Below, piece after piece: positions 24,190 through 34,948 of a stretch of 64,000 bases of DNA. Made by a program: the position numbers and the translations under genes. Each line of letters begins with the position of its first letter. The first letter of the stretch is position 1. Source of the DNA: Boswellia sacra (taxonomy: Eukaryota > Streptophyta > Magnoliopsida > Sapindales > Burseraceae); contig SNVD02004916.1 in NCBI GenBank assembly GCA_013180625.2, positions 62,001-126,000 on the forward strand. Reading direction: 5' to 3'. The notes beneath the pieces were generated by a model. That model had not been told where the DNA came from, did no database searches, and saw nothing but the letters and a program-made list of their open reading frames with translations.

Positions 24190-25760
24190 GACATGCACTA
24201 AGAGCCTTTCTCAGTTTTTTTATATCTTGATGAGTCTAGTGCCTTGCTAAACAAATTAGCTGGTTGGTTTTCTGTTGAAACATGCTTAATATGGCCTGTC
24301 CTAGATTCAACTAACTCTCCAATGAAATGATACTAAATGTCTATGTGCTTAGTTCTTGCGTGTTGGACAAAGTTTTTGGAGATGTTTATTGCACTTGTGT
24401 TATCACAAAAGATTGTCATGGATTCTTGAGTGATACCATAGTCTTCCAACATTTGTTTCATCCACAGCAATTGAGTATAATAGCTACCAACAGCTATGTA
24501 CTCAGCCTTCATAGTAGAAAATGAAATTGAGTTTTGTTTCTTGTTGTGCCAAGACACCAGGTTGTTCCTAAGATAGAAGCACCCCCTTGTGGTACTCTTT
24601 CTATCATCTACATTGCCAGCCCAATCAATATCACTGTAACCTACAAGGAATGAATTTGTGTCTTTAAAAAACCAAATTCCATAGTCTATAGTCCCTTGAA
24701 TATACCTGATTATCCTCTTGACTGTTGCCAGATGTTGTTCCTTTGGACATGAGTGGAACAGTGCACATAAACCTACACTGAAACCTATGTTCGATCTACT
24801 TGCTGTAAGATACAAGCTTCCAATCATACTTCTGTATAAGTTTTGATCAACATCATTCTATGCACTATCCCTTGAAAATTTGAGATTGGTAGCAATAAGT
24901 GGCCTCTAAGTTCTTTGCGTACCTAGCTTGAGAGATAAAAATACCATCATCAAGTTATTTGACTTAAAGCCCAAGAAAAAATGTTAGTTCACCTACCATA
25001 CTCATCTCAAATTCTTCCTGCATAAGCTTAACAAACTCATTAGTCTTATCATCAAGTGCAAAACCAAACATTATATAATCAACATAGATTTGAGCCACAA
25101 TAATATACTGAGATGCATGTTTTATGAACAAGGTTTTGTCATTGCTGCCTCTAGTATATCGTTTACCAAGTAGAAAGGTTGTACGCCTTTCATACCAAGC
25201 TCTTAGAGCTTCTTTCAGAACATACAGAGCCTTTTTCAGTTTGTAAACATAACTGCGATGCTTAAGGTCAACAAAGCCTTTTGGCTGCTCAACAAAAGCT
25301 TCCTTATTTAAAATCCCATTTAAGATGGCTGTCTCAACATCCATTTGAAATAGTTTTAAATTTAACAAACAAGCAATAGCAAGCAACAACCTAATAGATT
25401 CTAACCAAGCTACATGTGCAAAGGTCTCATCAAAATAAATTCCGTCAATTTGTGTATACCCTTGAGCAACTAGTCTAGCCTTATTCCTAATCACTTATGC
25501 ATTTGCATCACTCTTGTTCTTGAAAATCCATTTAGCTCCAATGACGTTAGTGTTTTTAGGTCTAGAAACTAAAGTCCAAACTTTATTTCTTGTAAATTGA
25601 TTCAACTCATCTTGCATAACTTGGATCCAATATTCTTCCTTAAGAGCATCATTAACATTCTTAGGTTCAACAAGTGGCGCATAGCATGAGAAACTCACCT
25701 GATTCCTCGTTTTGACTCCTCTTCCTCGATCGCCAATAATAAAGAATGCAGGATGTGCCT
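24190..25760 (-). pseudogene. Sirevirus-like reverse transcriptase and RNase H
   Basis: Minus strand: NKVWTLVSRPKNTNVIGAKW (25495-25791) leads into reverse transcriptase RNKARLVAQGYTQ, FQMDVETAILNGIL, YVYKLKKALYVLKEALRAWY (24964-25494). RNase H follows (GYSDIDWAGNVDDRKST, KAEYIAVGSYYTQLLWM, FCDNTSAINISKN, HARTKHIDI; 24333-24827), then a short tail to about 24190. The catalytic YVDD box reads YVDY (near 25075), losing the second metal-binding Asp. Stops lie near 25497, 24962, 24858 and 24330. It is inactive as it stands. Confidence 0.88.
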
Positions 25761-25868
25761 TTGTAAAAGATCTGCTACAAACCGAATACATTTATTTTTC
25801 AAATGATTCATATCGTCAAGTGCACCCATTCCAAATTTCAGTCCAATCAAATTATCCGCAGCTGTTGC
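25761..25868 (-). pseudogene. rpoB: Plastid rpoB fragment captured in pol (NUPT)
   Basis: Minus-strand reading gives [19 protein letters not shown] followed by [17 protein letters not shown]. This is the conserved stretch of the plastid-encoded RNA polymerase beta subunit, well before its catalytic region. It is about 36 codons, flanked on one side by an rpoC1 piece and on the other by retroelement pol ([20 protein letters not shown]). Some differences from the plastid protein as I remember it (Arg to Cys, Ser to Phe) fit C-to-T change. The fragment is in a different frame from both neighbours. Identification is by recall of the family, with high confidence because the run of matching residues is long. 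Confidence 0.88.
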
Positions 25869-25870
25869 AG

Positions 25871-25995
25871 TTTTTCCCATACAATCGGACCTTTTTCCTG
25901 AATTTTACTCTTAGCAACTCCTATGTTTGAAGCAAGATGTTGGCTAATTAGACCACAAATTACAAATGTCTGTAAAAGCTCTCTTGCGATTTCGC
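25871..25995 (-). pseudogene. rpoC1: Plastid rpoC1 fragment captured in pol (NUPT)
   Basis: Minus-strand reading gives [20 protein letters not shown] then [20 protein letters not shown]. This is the plastid RNA polymerase beta-prime subunit segment just ahead of the NADFDGD metal site (which is not included). It follows pol in frame (NPPAWIQK precedes it). It ends at a junction with rpoB within a shared CTGCAA-like word at about 25866-25871. In plastid genomes rpoB lies upstream of rpoC1 in one operon. Here the order is reversed and the intervening kilobases are absent, so two separate pieces were joined. No promoter or function is implied. Confidence 0.88.
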
Positions 25996-27480
25996 AAAGT
26001 TTTTGAATCCAAGCTGGGGGATTCTTAGTCCTATCATCATCTCTAATTTCATCTCTGCTTAAATCAACGCTATCAGACATCTCAATTTCATCTATCTTAA
26101 CTTTTGTAATTTTATTATGTGTGACTGATTCTAAGTTTTCTATAGATTTTGCTCTAGTTGTAGTAGTAGATTTAGTAAGGCTTTATTTGATTTCCTCTTA
26201 TGAAAAATCTACATAATCATCACAATCATCAAATACAACATTAGCAGATTCCATTATGTTTATAATTCTCTTATTATAGATCTTATATGCTTTGTTGTTC
26301 AAGGAATAACCAATAAAAACACATCATCACTTTTGGCGTCAAAATTTGCCAAGTTATTCTCTATCATTGAGAAAATAACACCTGTAACCAAATACATTGA
26401 AATATCTGAGGCTAGGCTTTCTTCCTTTCAGCAACTCATAAGGTGTTTTGATAGGTTCCTGACCTTAAAAAAACTTTGTTGATGATGTAACATGTTGTAT
26501 TGATTGTGACTGCCCAAAGCCTTTTTGTTAACTTCTTGTTGTTCAACATTACTTGAGCCATCTCTTGCAATGGTCTATTTTTCCTCTCTACTACTCTATT
26601 CTGCTCAAGAGCTTTTAGAGCAGAAAATTCATGAGTGATGTCATGAAGTTTGTGAAATTTAGTATAGCTTTCATTCTCAAATTCCTTCCCATGGTCACTT
26701 CTAATTCTGGCAATTCTTCCAAAATTTCTGTTTTGTTCAGTCTCCAACCTGACACATAGATTTCTAAACACATCAAATGTATCAGATTTCTCTTGAACAA
26801 AATATAACCAAGTATACCTTGAATAGTTATCAACACATACAAAAACATACATTTTCCCTGTAATGCTTTGAATTTGCATTAGACGCATATGAGATCCATA
26901 TTTAATAGTTCAAGAATGTTAGAGGTACTAAGAAAAGAATTGGAACCATGTGAACTTTCAATCTGGTTACCTTTTTGGCATGGGCCACACATAATGTCAG
27001 ACTCATGGTCAAACTTAAGCACTCCTCTAACTGCACCAGTCTTAGTCAATTTAACTGAGTCCTTATAATTCGTGTGACCAAGTTTTTGATGCCATAATTC
27101 AATCTTAGAATTATTAGCAAACAATGCACTCAGTTTAGTCAATAAGTAACAATTGTCATTAGACCTACTGCCTTCGAGAATGCAATTCTTGTTGAAATCA
27201 AGAACCATGCATTTATTCTTAGTAAACTCAATAGTATATTCATCATCACAAATCCGACTAATATTGAGCAAATTGGCTTTACGACCTTCAACAAAAAGTA
27301 CATCAATAAATTTAGGTAAACTAGCAACACATAATGTACCTTTACCCAGCATTTTATTTTTAGCATTATCTCCAAAAGTGATTAAACTTTGACTACATGT
27401 TTTGAAATTTTTCAGCATTTCTCTTTTACCTATCATATATCTTGAACAACCACTATCAAGTGCCAAGAGTCATTAGTTGA
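25996..27480 (-). pseudogene. Sirevirus-like protease-integrase region
   Basis: Minus strand from about 27480: MALDSGCSRYMIGKREML (aspartic protease-like DSGCS), FGDNAKNKMLGKGTL, LLNISRICDDEYTIEFTKN, then the integrase zinc site LWHQKLGHTNY...CGPCQKGNQ (26879-27466). The core follows: VDNYSRYTWLYFVQEKSDTF, RIRSDHGKEFEN, and SALKALEQNRVVERKNRPLQEM (26436-26888). A poorly conserved linker rich in Asp and Ser (26000-26330) leads to NPPAWIQK at the plastid insert. Frameshifts lie near 26880 and 26460 and stops near 26020-26280. Enzyme role: cut the polyprotein and insert cDNA into the genome. Confidence 0.85.
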
Positions 27481-27564
27481 TGCATTTAAAATAGTTAAAG
27501 CAATATTACACTTTGTCGTGTTCTTTTCAACCCAATTCTGTTGTGTGTTATATGATTGCCTATA

Positions 27565-29321
27565 CTATTGTTCATGTTGATAAAGCAAATTGTTAAGTTT
27601 ATAACATCTAGGCCTAATATATCCCCTAACACCACAAAAGTAACATGTCGAAATAAATTTTCTAGTTATTGATACTGTAGATTTCACAAAATGTGATGAA
27701 GCACTATGAAATAAACTTTTAGAACGTTTAGATGAAGAATTTTTTCCTACACTTTGAGATTTGCTACCTGACTTGAATGAGGTATCTGATTTTGCTGATT
27801 CTGACTTTTTTTTATTTGAAGAATCTAACTTTGTGGAAGAATCTGATCTAGATGCTTTCACAAAAGTTGTTTTCAAAGTTGATGGCTGATTGTAAGCTTC
27901 AAATCCAAGTCCTTGCTTATTTATGCTCATTCTTCCTTGAATAAGGATCTCATTTGGCTTCTTACTTCCCTTTGACATGTACTGAATGGAAGCTTCATCT
28001 TCCTCTATGAAATCATTTTTTTAGCCAACTCTCATTTCAGTTTCTCAATGGCTGTTTCAAGTTCAGAAACATTTTCTTCTAGAAAAACTCTTTTGCTAGT
28101 CAAAATTTCAATTTTTTTCATAAGCACCTAAATTCTCTTTTCATTTTCTTTTTTCTTCTGAACCTCTATTTCCCATGCATGATGAAGATCAATTTAGACT
28201 TCCTATAATTCTTTAAAATACGTTAGATCAAAAACAAAACTAGTATCAGCATCATTAGTTAGCACTATTGTGACAGATTTAGTTGTCTTCGTTATGACTC
28301 CCTTTCCTTTGTCTGATACATATGCAACAAATGCAATGTAACCATTTTGTTGTTCATGCTCATCTTCATTGCTTTCAGAGTCACTATTACTCAAGGTCAC
28401 ATTTAAGCCTTTGCCTTTCTTTTTTAAATTTGCACATTCAAACTTGATATATCTAAGTCTCGAATATTAAAAAAGAAACACTTCACTTGTGCTTTTCTCT
28501 CTAGTTTCATGTTGAATTTCTTAAAGTCAGCTGCACTTTGCTCCTCTTTCTAACCCTTAAATTGATTCTTCTTTTTGAAATTTCTCTAAACCATTAAAGC
28601 AACTTCTTGATCAACTGAGATTTTTTAATTATCATCACACTCTCCAGTCTTTGATGATGAGGCTGCTAATGCAATAGATTTATTTTTCTTGATCTGTGGC
28701 ATGAATCTTATTCCATAATACTGAAGTGATCCCAGTGGCTCATCAATTTTCAACTCATTAAGGTTCAGAGTATTAGCAATAATAGTAGTTTTGGCTTGAT
28801 ATTTCTCAGGCAATGAATTAAGTGACCTTAGAATAACATCAACATCATTATAAGTCTTCCTTAACAAGGCTACAGCATTTGTTATCTCAAAAAGTCTTGC
28901 ATAGAATTTTCAAACTGTCTCATCCTCTTGCATTTTGATTTTGTTGCGAGCAAGCATTAAGATTTTTGTTCTCTTAACTGATACAGTCCCTTCATATTTG
29001 TTTTGAAGTCTCTCTAATGCATCTTTATATGATATGCAAGAAGAAATAACACTGAATACCTTAGGATTAATTGCATTGAAGAGGGAATGAATGGCCTCGG
29101 AATTCCATTGAGCTGTATTATTATCTTACTGATTCTAAGCTGATTGTTCCTTCACAACGATTAACTTGAGTAGGTGGACTCTAACCATTAACAATAGTTT
29201 TCCACACCCTTTTATCAATTGCTTTAAGGAAGAACATCATCTTTGCCTTCTAGTACCTATAATTGCTTTTATCGAAAAGAGGTGGATGGCTTATTGATCC
29301 TCCATACTTATGAAAGTCCAT
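27565..29321 (-). pseudogene. Sirevirus-like gag
   Basis: Starts at ATG 29321 (MDFHKYGGSISHPPLFDKSN). Helical capsid-like blocks follow, including LRSLNSLPEKYQAKTTII (28625-28867), then Glu/Ser-rich stretches (28203-28400), then a Lys/Ser-rich part (SRSDSSTKLDSSNKKKSESA) and a zinc knuckle CYFCGVRGYIRPRC (27565-27978). In the knuckle the usual His is Tyr, so zinc binding would be weakened. Stops interrupt near 29258, 29190, 29130, 28915, 28550 and 28195. Gag would form the particle that packages element RNA. Confidence 0.8.
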
Positions 29322-29366
29322 AGCTAAAGAACAATGATAGGATCTGCACAAGTATACTAGTGCTTT

Positions 29367-29378
29367 GCTCTGATACCA
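29367..29378 (-). other. Primer-binding site of the Sirevirus-like element
   Basis: TGGTATCAGAGC on the minus strand, separated from the LTR (29381) by AT. Confidence 0.85.
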
Positions 29379-29380
29379 AT

Positions 29381-30040
29381 TGCAGGTTTTGAAGTTGCAG
29401 ACTCACTTATGTCAAACAAAACACAGTACTTACAAAAAATGTAACAGACGTAATTAAAAATTACACAAAGGAGTCTTATGTGGTTCAGCTTAATCAAACC
29501 TACATCCACGAGCAGCCAAACTGCAATTTACTATAATGTTCACGTTTACAAAAACTAGGACTTTATAGTTGACGAACCCCACATTCACTAACACTCACCT
29601 ATCCTATATAAACAATATTCTAATCTCCTAGAACTTCATCCATAGCAAACCAATTTCTTCTCTCATTGCACTTTCCATAATTTAAGTCCCTCTCAAATTG
29701 TATTACAATTCCCCAATGAGATAGCAACACTGTCTAGTTAATCACAATCATGATAAGTGAACAATAATTATCACTCAAGCTTAATGAAAATAGCTTGCAC
29801 ACAAAAACATAACTGGACATAAACTAAAAATCTTTTAGTTATACACATCCAACAAACTTTCCTTTCTGAACAAGAATTCTTCAAGATCTTCCAATATATT
29901 CATTATCTTGTAAATCTTGCAAATATGGGAAAGCTAAATCATGTTAGGATATTGAATAAATAATCAGAATATATATCTTTTCCTAAACTGAGATAAATAA
30001 AAACTTTCCTAATCCAAATCCATAACCTGGAAATATTATC
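29381..30040 (-). repeat. 5' LTR of the Sirevirus-like element, first segment
   Basis: Aligns with 20162-20830 and stops at ATTAT, where the CACTA element starts. Confidence 0.87.
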
Positions 30041-30145
30041 CTACAAGAAGGGGCGGCTTATACTACGCCCATCTTCGGCGGTTTTTAAAAACCGTCGTAG
30101 GTAGATTTACGCGAAAATATGTGCGGCGGTTTTGAGAACCGCCAT

Positions 30146-33100
30146 TTAAATGGCCTCAAAATCCCCAAATCAATTTTGCCCTCATGCTAGTATCGTCTCG
30201 TCTCTCTCAAGTCTTCTCTCCATTGAAACGCGATTCTGCCCTCACCCCCTCCTTAAACTCGATTGAAACTGAAGTCATCACCCCATTGAAATGCCAGTTC
30301 CCTCTCGTCTCTCTCAACTGTTCTCTCAATTGAAACTCGATTGAGTGCCGGTTTCGCATCTCGTCTCTCTCATGATTATCAATCCCCATTTCGCATGCTG
30401 TAGAGGGCACATATAGAAAAATTAAGTCCAGGCAATTGCATGCTTTAGAGAGCTTTGTCTCTGAACTTGTTTGCTGGAGTACACAGCGATCGGAGTAGGC
30501 GCAGACGACAGACAACCCTCGCTCTCAAATGGCTTTCGCTGTTACAGGAAATTCCAGGATTGGTGATTTTGTTACAGGTTGGTGCATTAGCTTTCAAAAG
30601 TTTCAGCTTTTAGAAGGTATTGATACCATTTTGGAGTTTTTGAAATTATGCTTATGGCCTTCTATGTGTTGTTCTATCACATATCTCCAGGATTTTTTGT
30701 AGCTACTCTCTTTGTTCAATTTTATCTAATATTAATGAACCTATTTTTTGTTATATGAGTTGAGTGTCTGATAAAGGCAGATGAGGTTGGTTGAAATTTC
30801 CAAGCATGTACTTGGCACAATAGCATTGTTTCTGTTCTCTGTTGGCCTAAAGGGTTGTATTATTTTTCTAGGATGAAATTTGAGTTTCATGAGGAATCAC
30901 TGTTATTGAATGTAAAGCCAGTTCAGCCATCTCTATGTACTGATGTATATAATTATATGAAATCATTAACCTCTGCCTTGCTAGAGCTAAAAGAATTATG
31001 AATAAACTAATGCTTTAAACTACTAGTACCTTTTCAAGGACTCATGAAATCATAATTCATCCAGGCCCTTAACCTGACCAAAGTCATCTCATGAGGTATA
31101 AATATAGGTTTGTCATTTGTTAGTCTCTAAACTCTGTATTTTTGGTGGAAACTATTAATTAGTTTGTTTTTAATTGTAGATAATATTGTTGAGTTGGGTT
31201 GTCTATTGGCATGCTAAGTGGGGATCAATATATCAAACTGGGTTGATAAATTGATACTTATTGATAATTGTAGGAACTGAATAAGTTTGATTATATCTCC
31301 ATGAGTGATGTCCAAGAGAGAATAAATAGTACAAATATGTAGCCTTGCAAATCCCAGTTGTGAGTGACTTCTTAATTTATGAATAATTAAATAATTTTTT
31401 AGTATAAATTTATGAATGACTTTTCTGATGAAAGAGAAAAGAAAATATTTATTTAATATTTAGTATATTGGACTAAAGGCATTATTTCAAGTTATCATGG
31501 TTATTCAGTTTAATATAATACACGTTTATTGATTGACTTCTTGTGCTTGGTTCAATTCCATTTGGGTTTTGTTCAATCATAAGTTTAATGTTTCACAGGA
31601 AATGAAATTTGTTTGGTATTTTCGTTATCTCAAATTAATACGGGTTTTTGATAATTTTATGTTTGTTTCTTCAACATCATTTTGTAAATATATCTGTGCA
31701 ATTTGCAAGATTTGAAAATACATAATCAAAGTGCATTTTGTCACTGGTACACTAGAACCAGCTTTCTCTGTCTGCTCAATTAATTGTTCAAGTTTTACTT
31801 TTTCAGGTATCTTTTTGAAACTTTGAGGCTAAGCTACTGTGTCAAAGCTTGCGTTTAAAGAAGGTGGTCTTGATTTGTAATTGATAGCCGGAAGTGAGGT
31901 ATAGTTAAATTTTTATTGATAAAAGTCTTACATATCTTTAATATTTGAAAGTAAGTTGAAAATCTAAATAAGTTTCTGTTTTATTTTTCTAATGTTTTAC
32001 TTTATTTTCATAATGAGTTTTGCTTTGATGATGCTTTCATTGGCACTTGACCTTGTACAAACATGTATTAAGAAGGGGCCTAAAAGAAGAACAATAAATA
32101 AAGGGGAACCAAACAAAGAAAAATCGTAAAATCAAGGGCTGACTGCGAAAATATCATCTTTTATGCATGCAATTTGAAAATATATCTTTATTGGGCTTGA
32201 GGATGCCCATAAGGTAGCTCTGCCCCTTGTAAAGCATCAAACTTATAGTATAGTAGAAAACTACTTTAAGTACAACAGCATGGTGCTGTTGGCATCTTGA
32301 TTCTGATGACTATTATGCCTGATGCTGCTTTCTATTAGTATATCAATGATATTGTCCTGAATTTGGATAGCTGATTTTGAGCTTTTGTTGAATTTTAGTG
32401 AGATTCAGTGAAAAGGGTTTGCAGAATTGAGAACTTTGGATCTAATTTAGCTGTATATCATGCAATTTGGTTTAGTTGGATATAGCAAACCTGAAGGTTC
32501 TAATGACAATGTGTAAGTGCAAAATGATCATTGATGGAGAAGATTTCCAGTTTATTGGATGAAAATTATAATTGTATTGTTGATAGTTTGACTGGTTTAT
32601 GGCTATAATGTGTTGATTATTGAACTATATTTGCTTGGTGATGGAATATAGAGGTACTACCTAATCTTGTTGATGATACTTCTGTAATCATATCTTTCTA
32701 GTTCATAGAAGGATGGGAATGAGTTAATAATATGCTTTGTATTGCTTCTAAATTCTGCTCTACTTTATTTTCATGGTCTTTATAAGTCCATCTGGATGTG
32801 GCTGTTGAGCTCTTAGTGTTCTTGCTTGATTGTGTTAGCAGTTCTTTCAAGGTGCTTGTCATTGCAAACTTTTTCAATGATTGATTGTTAATTTTTATTG
32901 TTGCTGTTCGTCAATGACTCAGCTAGGTTTTTTTACCATTGTTCATTTGTTGTATGTATTCTCATAGCATACCTTTATCCTGACATTATTTTAATTTATT
33001 GTGTTATTTCTGTTAATTTTCTGTTGATTGCCTTCTAAAGTTGAATCAGATCATTAAGGGTTTAAATTCATTGTCTATAAAAATTAGGAACAGTAATAGT

Positions 33101-33358
33101 AGGTGCCAAGAATTAAATAGAAGTCATGAATTAAAGACTTTTTATATATTATTACTATCATCCTATATATATCTCTGCCTTCGAAGAACAATTTTTTATA
33201 AGCAAATTAGGAAGAGAAGAGAGAAAGTGTGGACAGAATAATTGCCCTAAGTACAAGGGTACATCCTTACCCTTTTGAACTGTGGGGTGCCATGTAAATG
33301 AGGCATGCACTAGTGAAGAAGATGCAGTCTCGTGTGCACCCATAAAAATCAAAACATA

Positions 33359-33397
<39 letters not shown>

Positions 33398-34250
33398 GGG
33401 TCTGTTGAGTGTTTGAAGTTTGTTGGAATTTTGGTGAGGACTAAAATTAAGGGCTTGTTGGTGATAGTGGTGGGACAAACTTTTGTGATTGTACATAATT
33501 AATATAAATTGCTATACTATGGTTGGTAGCTAGATTTGGTGCTTGCTGCTTACTGTCCATATGCGGTTTGGTTCATTAATTAAACATTTATAAGTATTAC
33601 ATTTTTTATTAGTTGATGAATGCATGCTGCCATTATTTACTGATATATAGAATGGAACATTCTCCAATTAGGATGACAAAGCCTCAAGTACATTCACATA
33701 CTCTTAACAACACAAAATAGGGATTATGGTGACAAAATCAAAGAGAAATGTTGTTGAGAGGGAAATTAAATGAACACTGTGGAGAAAGAGTTTTGACTTT
33801 AACAAGGAATTTTTTAGTATTCTTATTATTCTTCTTATTTGTTAATTTATTTATTTTAATATTTGGTTTAGAAATACTTATGTACTGCATTACAATAAAC
33901 AAAATTGAGTTTTCTCTGTTAGGTAGTTGCCTTTGGAAACCTTCAATTTAATGCTCTTCTGAAAGCCAACTTTGAAGTTGTTCCTAGGAGTATACCCATA
34001 GTTGCACTTTCATTTGTTTACCAAGTAACATCGGTTCATCACCAATTAACCTGCATTGGTTCCATATTGAGATACTTGTAACGTATTATATCCTCTTGGT
34101 TCAGAATGTCGTACCTGTTGTTTGTATAAATCTTGAAGGAAACCTGTCAAAAGTAAAGTGATGAATCCTTTCATCCTAAACTGTTTAAATTACATAAATA
34201 AATATAGAAAATATAAAAGAAATGGGATTAGCCAATGTATAAATGAGATA
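30146..34250 (+). other. Long non-coding leader of the CACTA element
   Basis: About 4 kb of T-rich plus-strand DNA between the left subterminal motifs and the TnpD gene. It contains TATA-like words and many candidate splice signals, for example TTACAG/GTTGG near 30575, and could hold untranslated exons and introns of the transposase transcript. I saw no recognisable domain. The longest frames are under 105 codons. Confidence 0.5.
33362..33396 (+). repeat. (CT)n microsatellite
   Basis: About 17 CT units in the leader of the CACTA element. Confidence 0.95.
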
Positions 34251-34680
34251 CAGCCCATACACATTCTGATCTAATGCCAGCCCATTAAACAAAAGCCCAC
34301 AACCATAATAAAAATTGTCAGCCCATTAAACAAAAAAATTAATAAAACCAGCCCACTAAACTAGAAACTATGTCAGCCCATTAAACAAAAGCCCACAAAC
34401 ATAATAAAAACTGCGGTTAGACATTAATTTAGGAGGCTGGTGTCATTAATTTTTTTGATATTGAATTTTATCAATAAAATTCAATAAAATATAAAATAAA
34501 ATACACCACCCCACTAACCGCTTTCTGCGTAAAAAAATAGACAACTAATCCAACAAAATACCTATAGTAGTCCACTAAACCATAAAGGAAAGTGCACTTC
34601 CCCACTAAAGCAACCAACAGAAACATCATAGCCCACTTTTCTAACCCTCATTCCTAATTAAGTTTAATGGGTAGCCCATA
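34251..34680 (+). promoter_or_regulatory. Cluster of nine AGCCCA (site II-like) motifs upstream of TnpD
   Basis: AGCCCA occurs nine times on the plus strand in about 430 bp, three of them as AGCCCATTAAAC. A phrase AGCCCATTAAACAAAAGCCC is duplicated about 94 bp apart (near 34279 and 34374). AGCCCA is the complement of TGGGCT, the plant site II element bound by TCP factors and common in promoters of genes active in dividing cells. It sits about 270-700 bp before the TnpD start. Promoter function is inferred. Confidence 0.5.
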
Positions 34681-34948
34681 CATACCTGGATACAGTAGTC
34701 CACTGAACCGTACCCACTATTCCCAAATTAAAAAAAATGAAAAGACACTATCCAACTACCCAAAAAATTCTAAGTTAATAGTTAATATTTTTAGTAACTA
34801 TTGGATTTTATGGTTTGTATCTCTTCGTTAATTATTATCATTATTTTGTTCTATCTATGTTTGTTTTTCATGCTTAGAAATTGTTCAATAGTTATTATTT
34901 TACCTATCTTGATATGGATTACATGTACTTTCTTTAAGGAACATACCC

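Noticed and set aside
29367..29378. TGGTATCAGAGC as part of a tRNA gene (also at 16579)
   Set aside because: Only the primer-binding match next to LTRs is present; no cloverleaf arms surround it.
30207..30515. 102-codon minus-strand frame near the CACTA left end
   Set aside because: Antisense to the element's genes, in the leader, with no domain.
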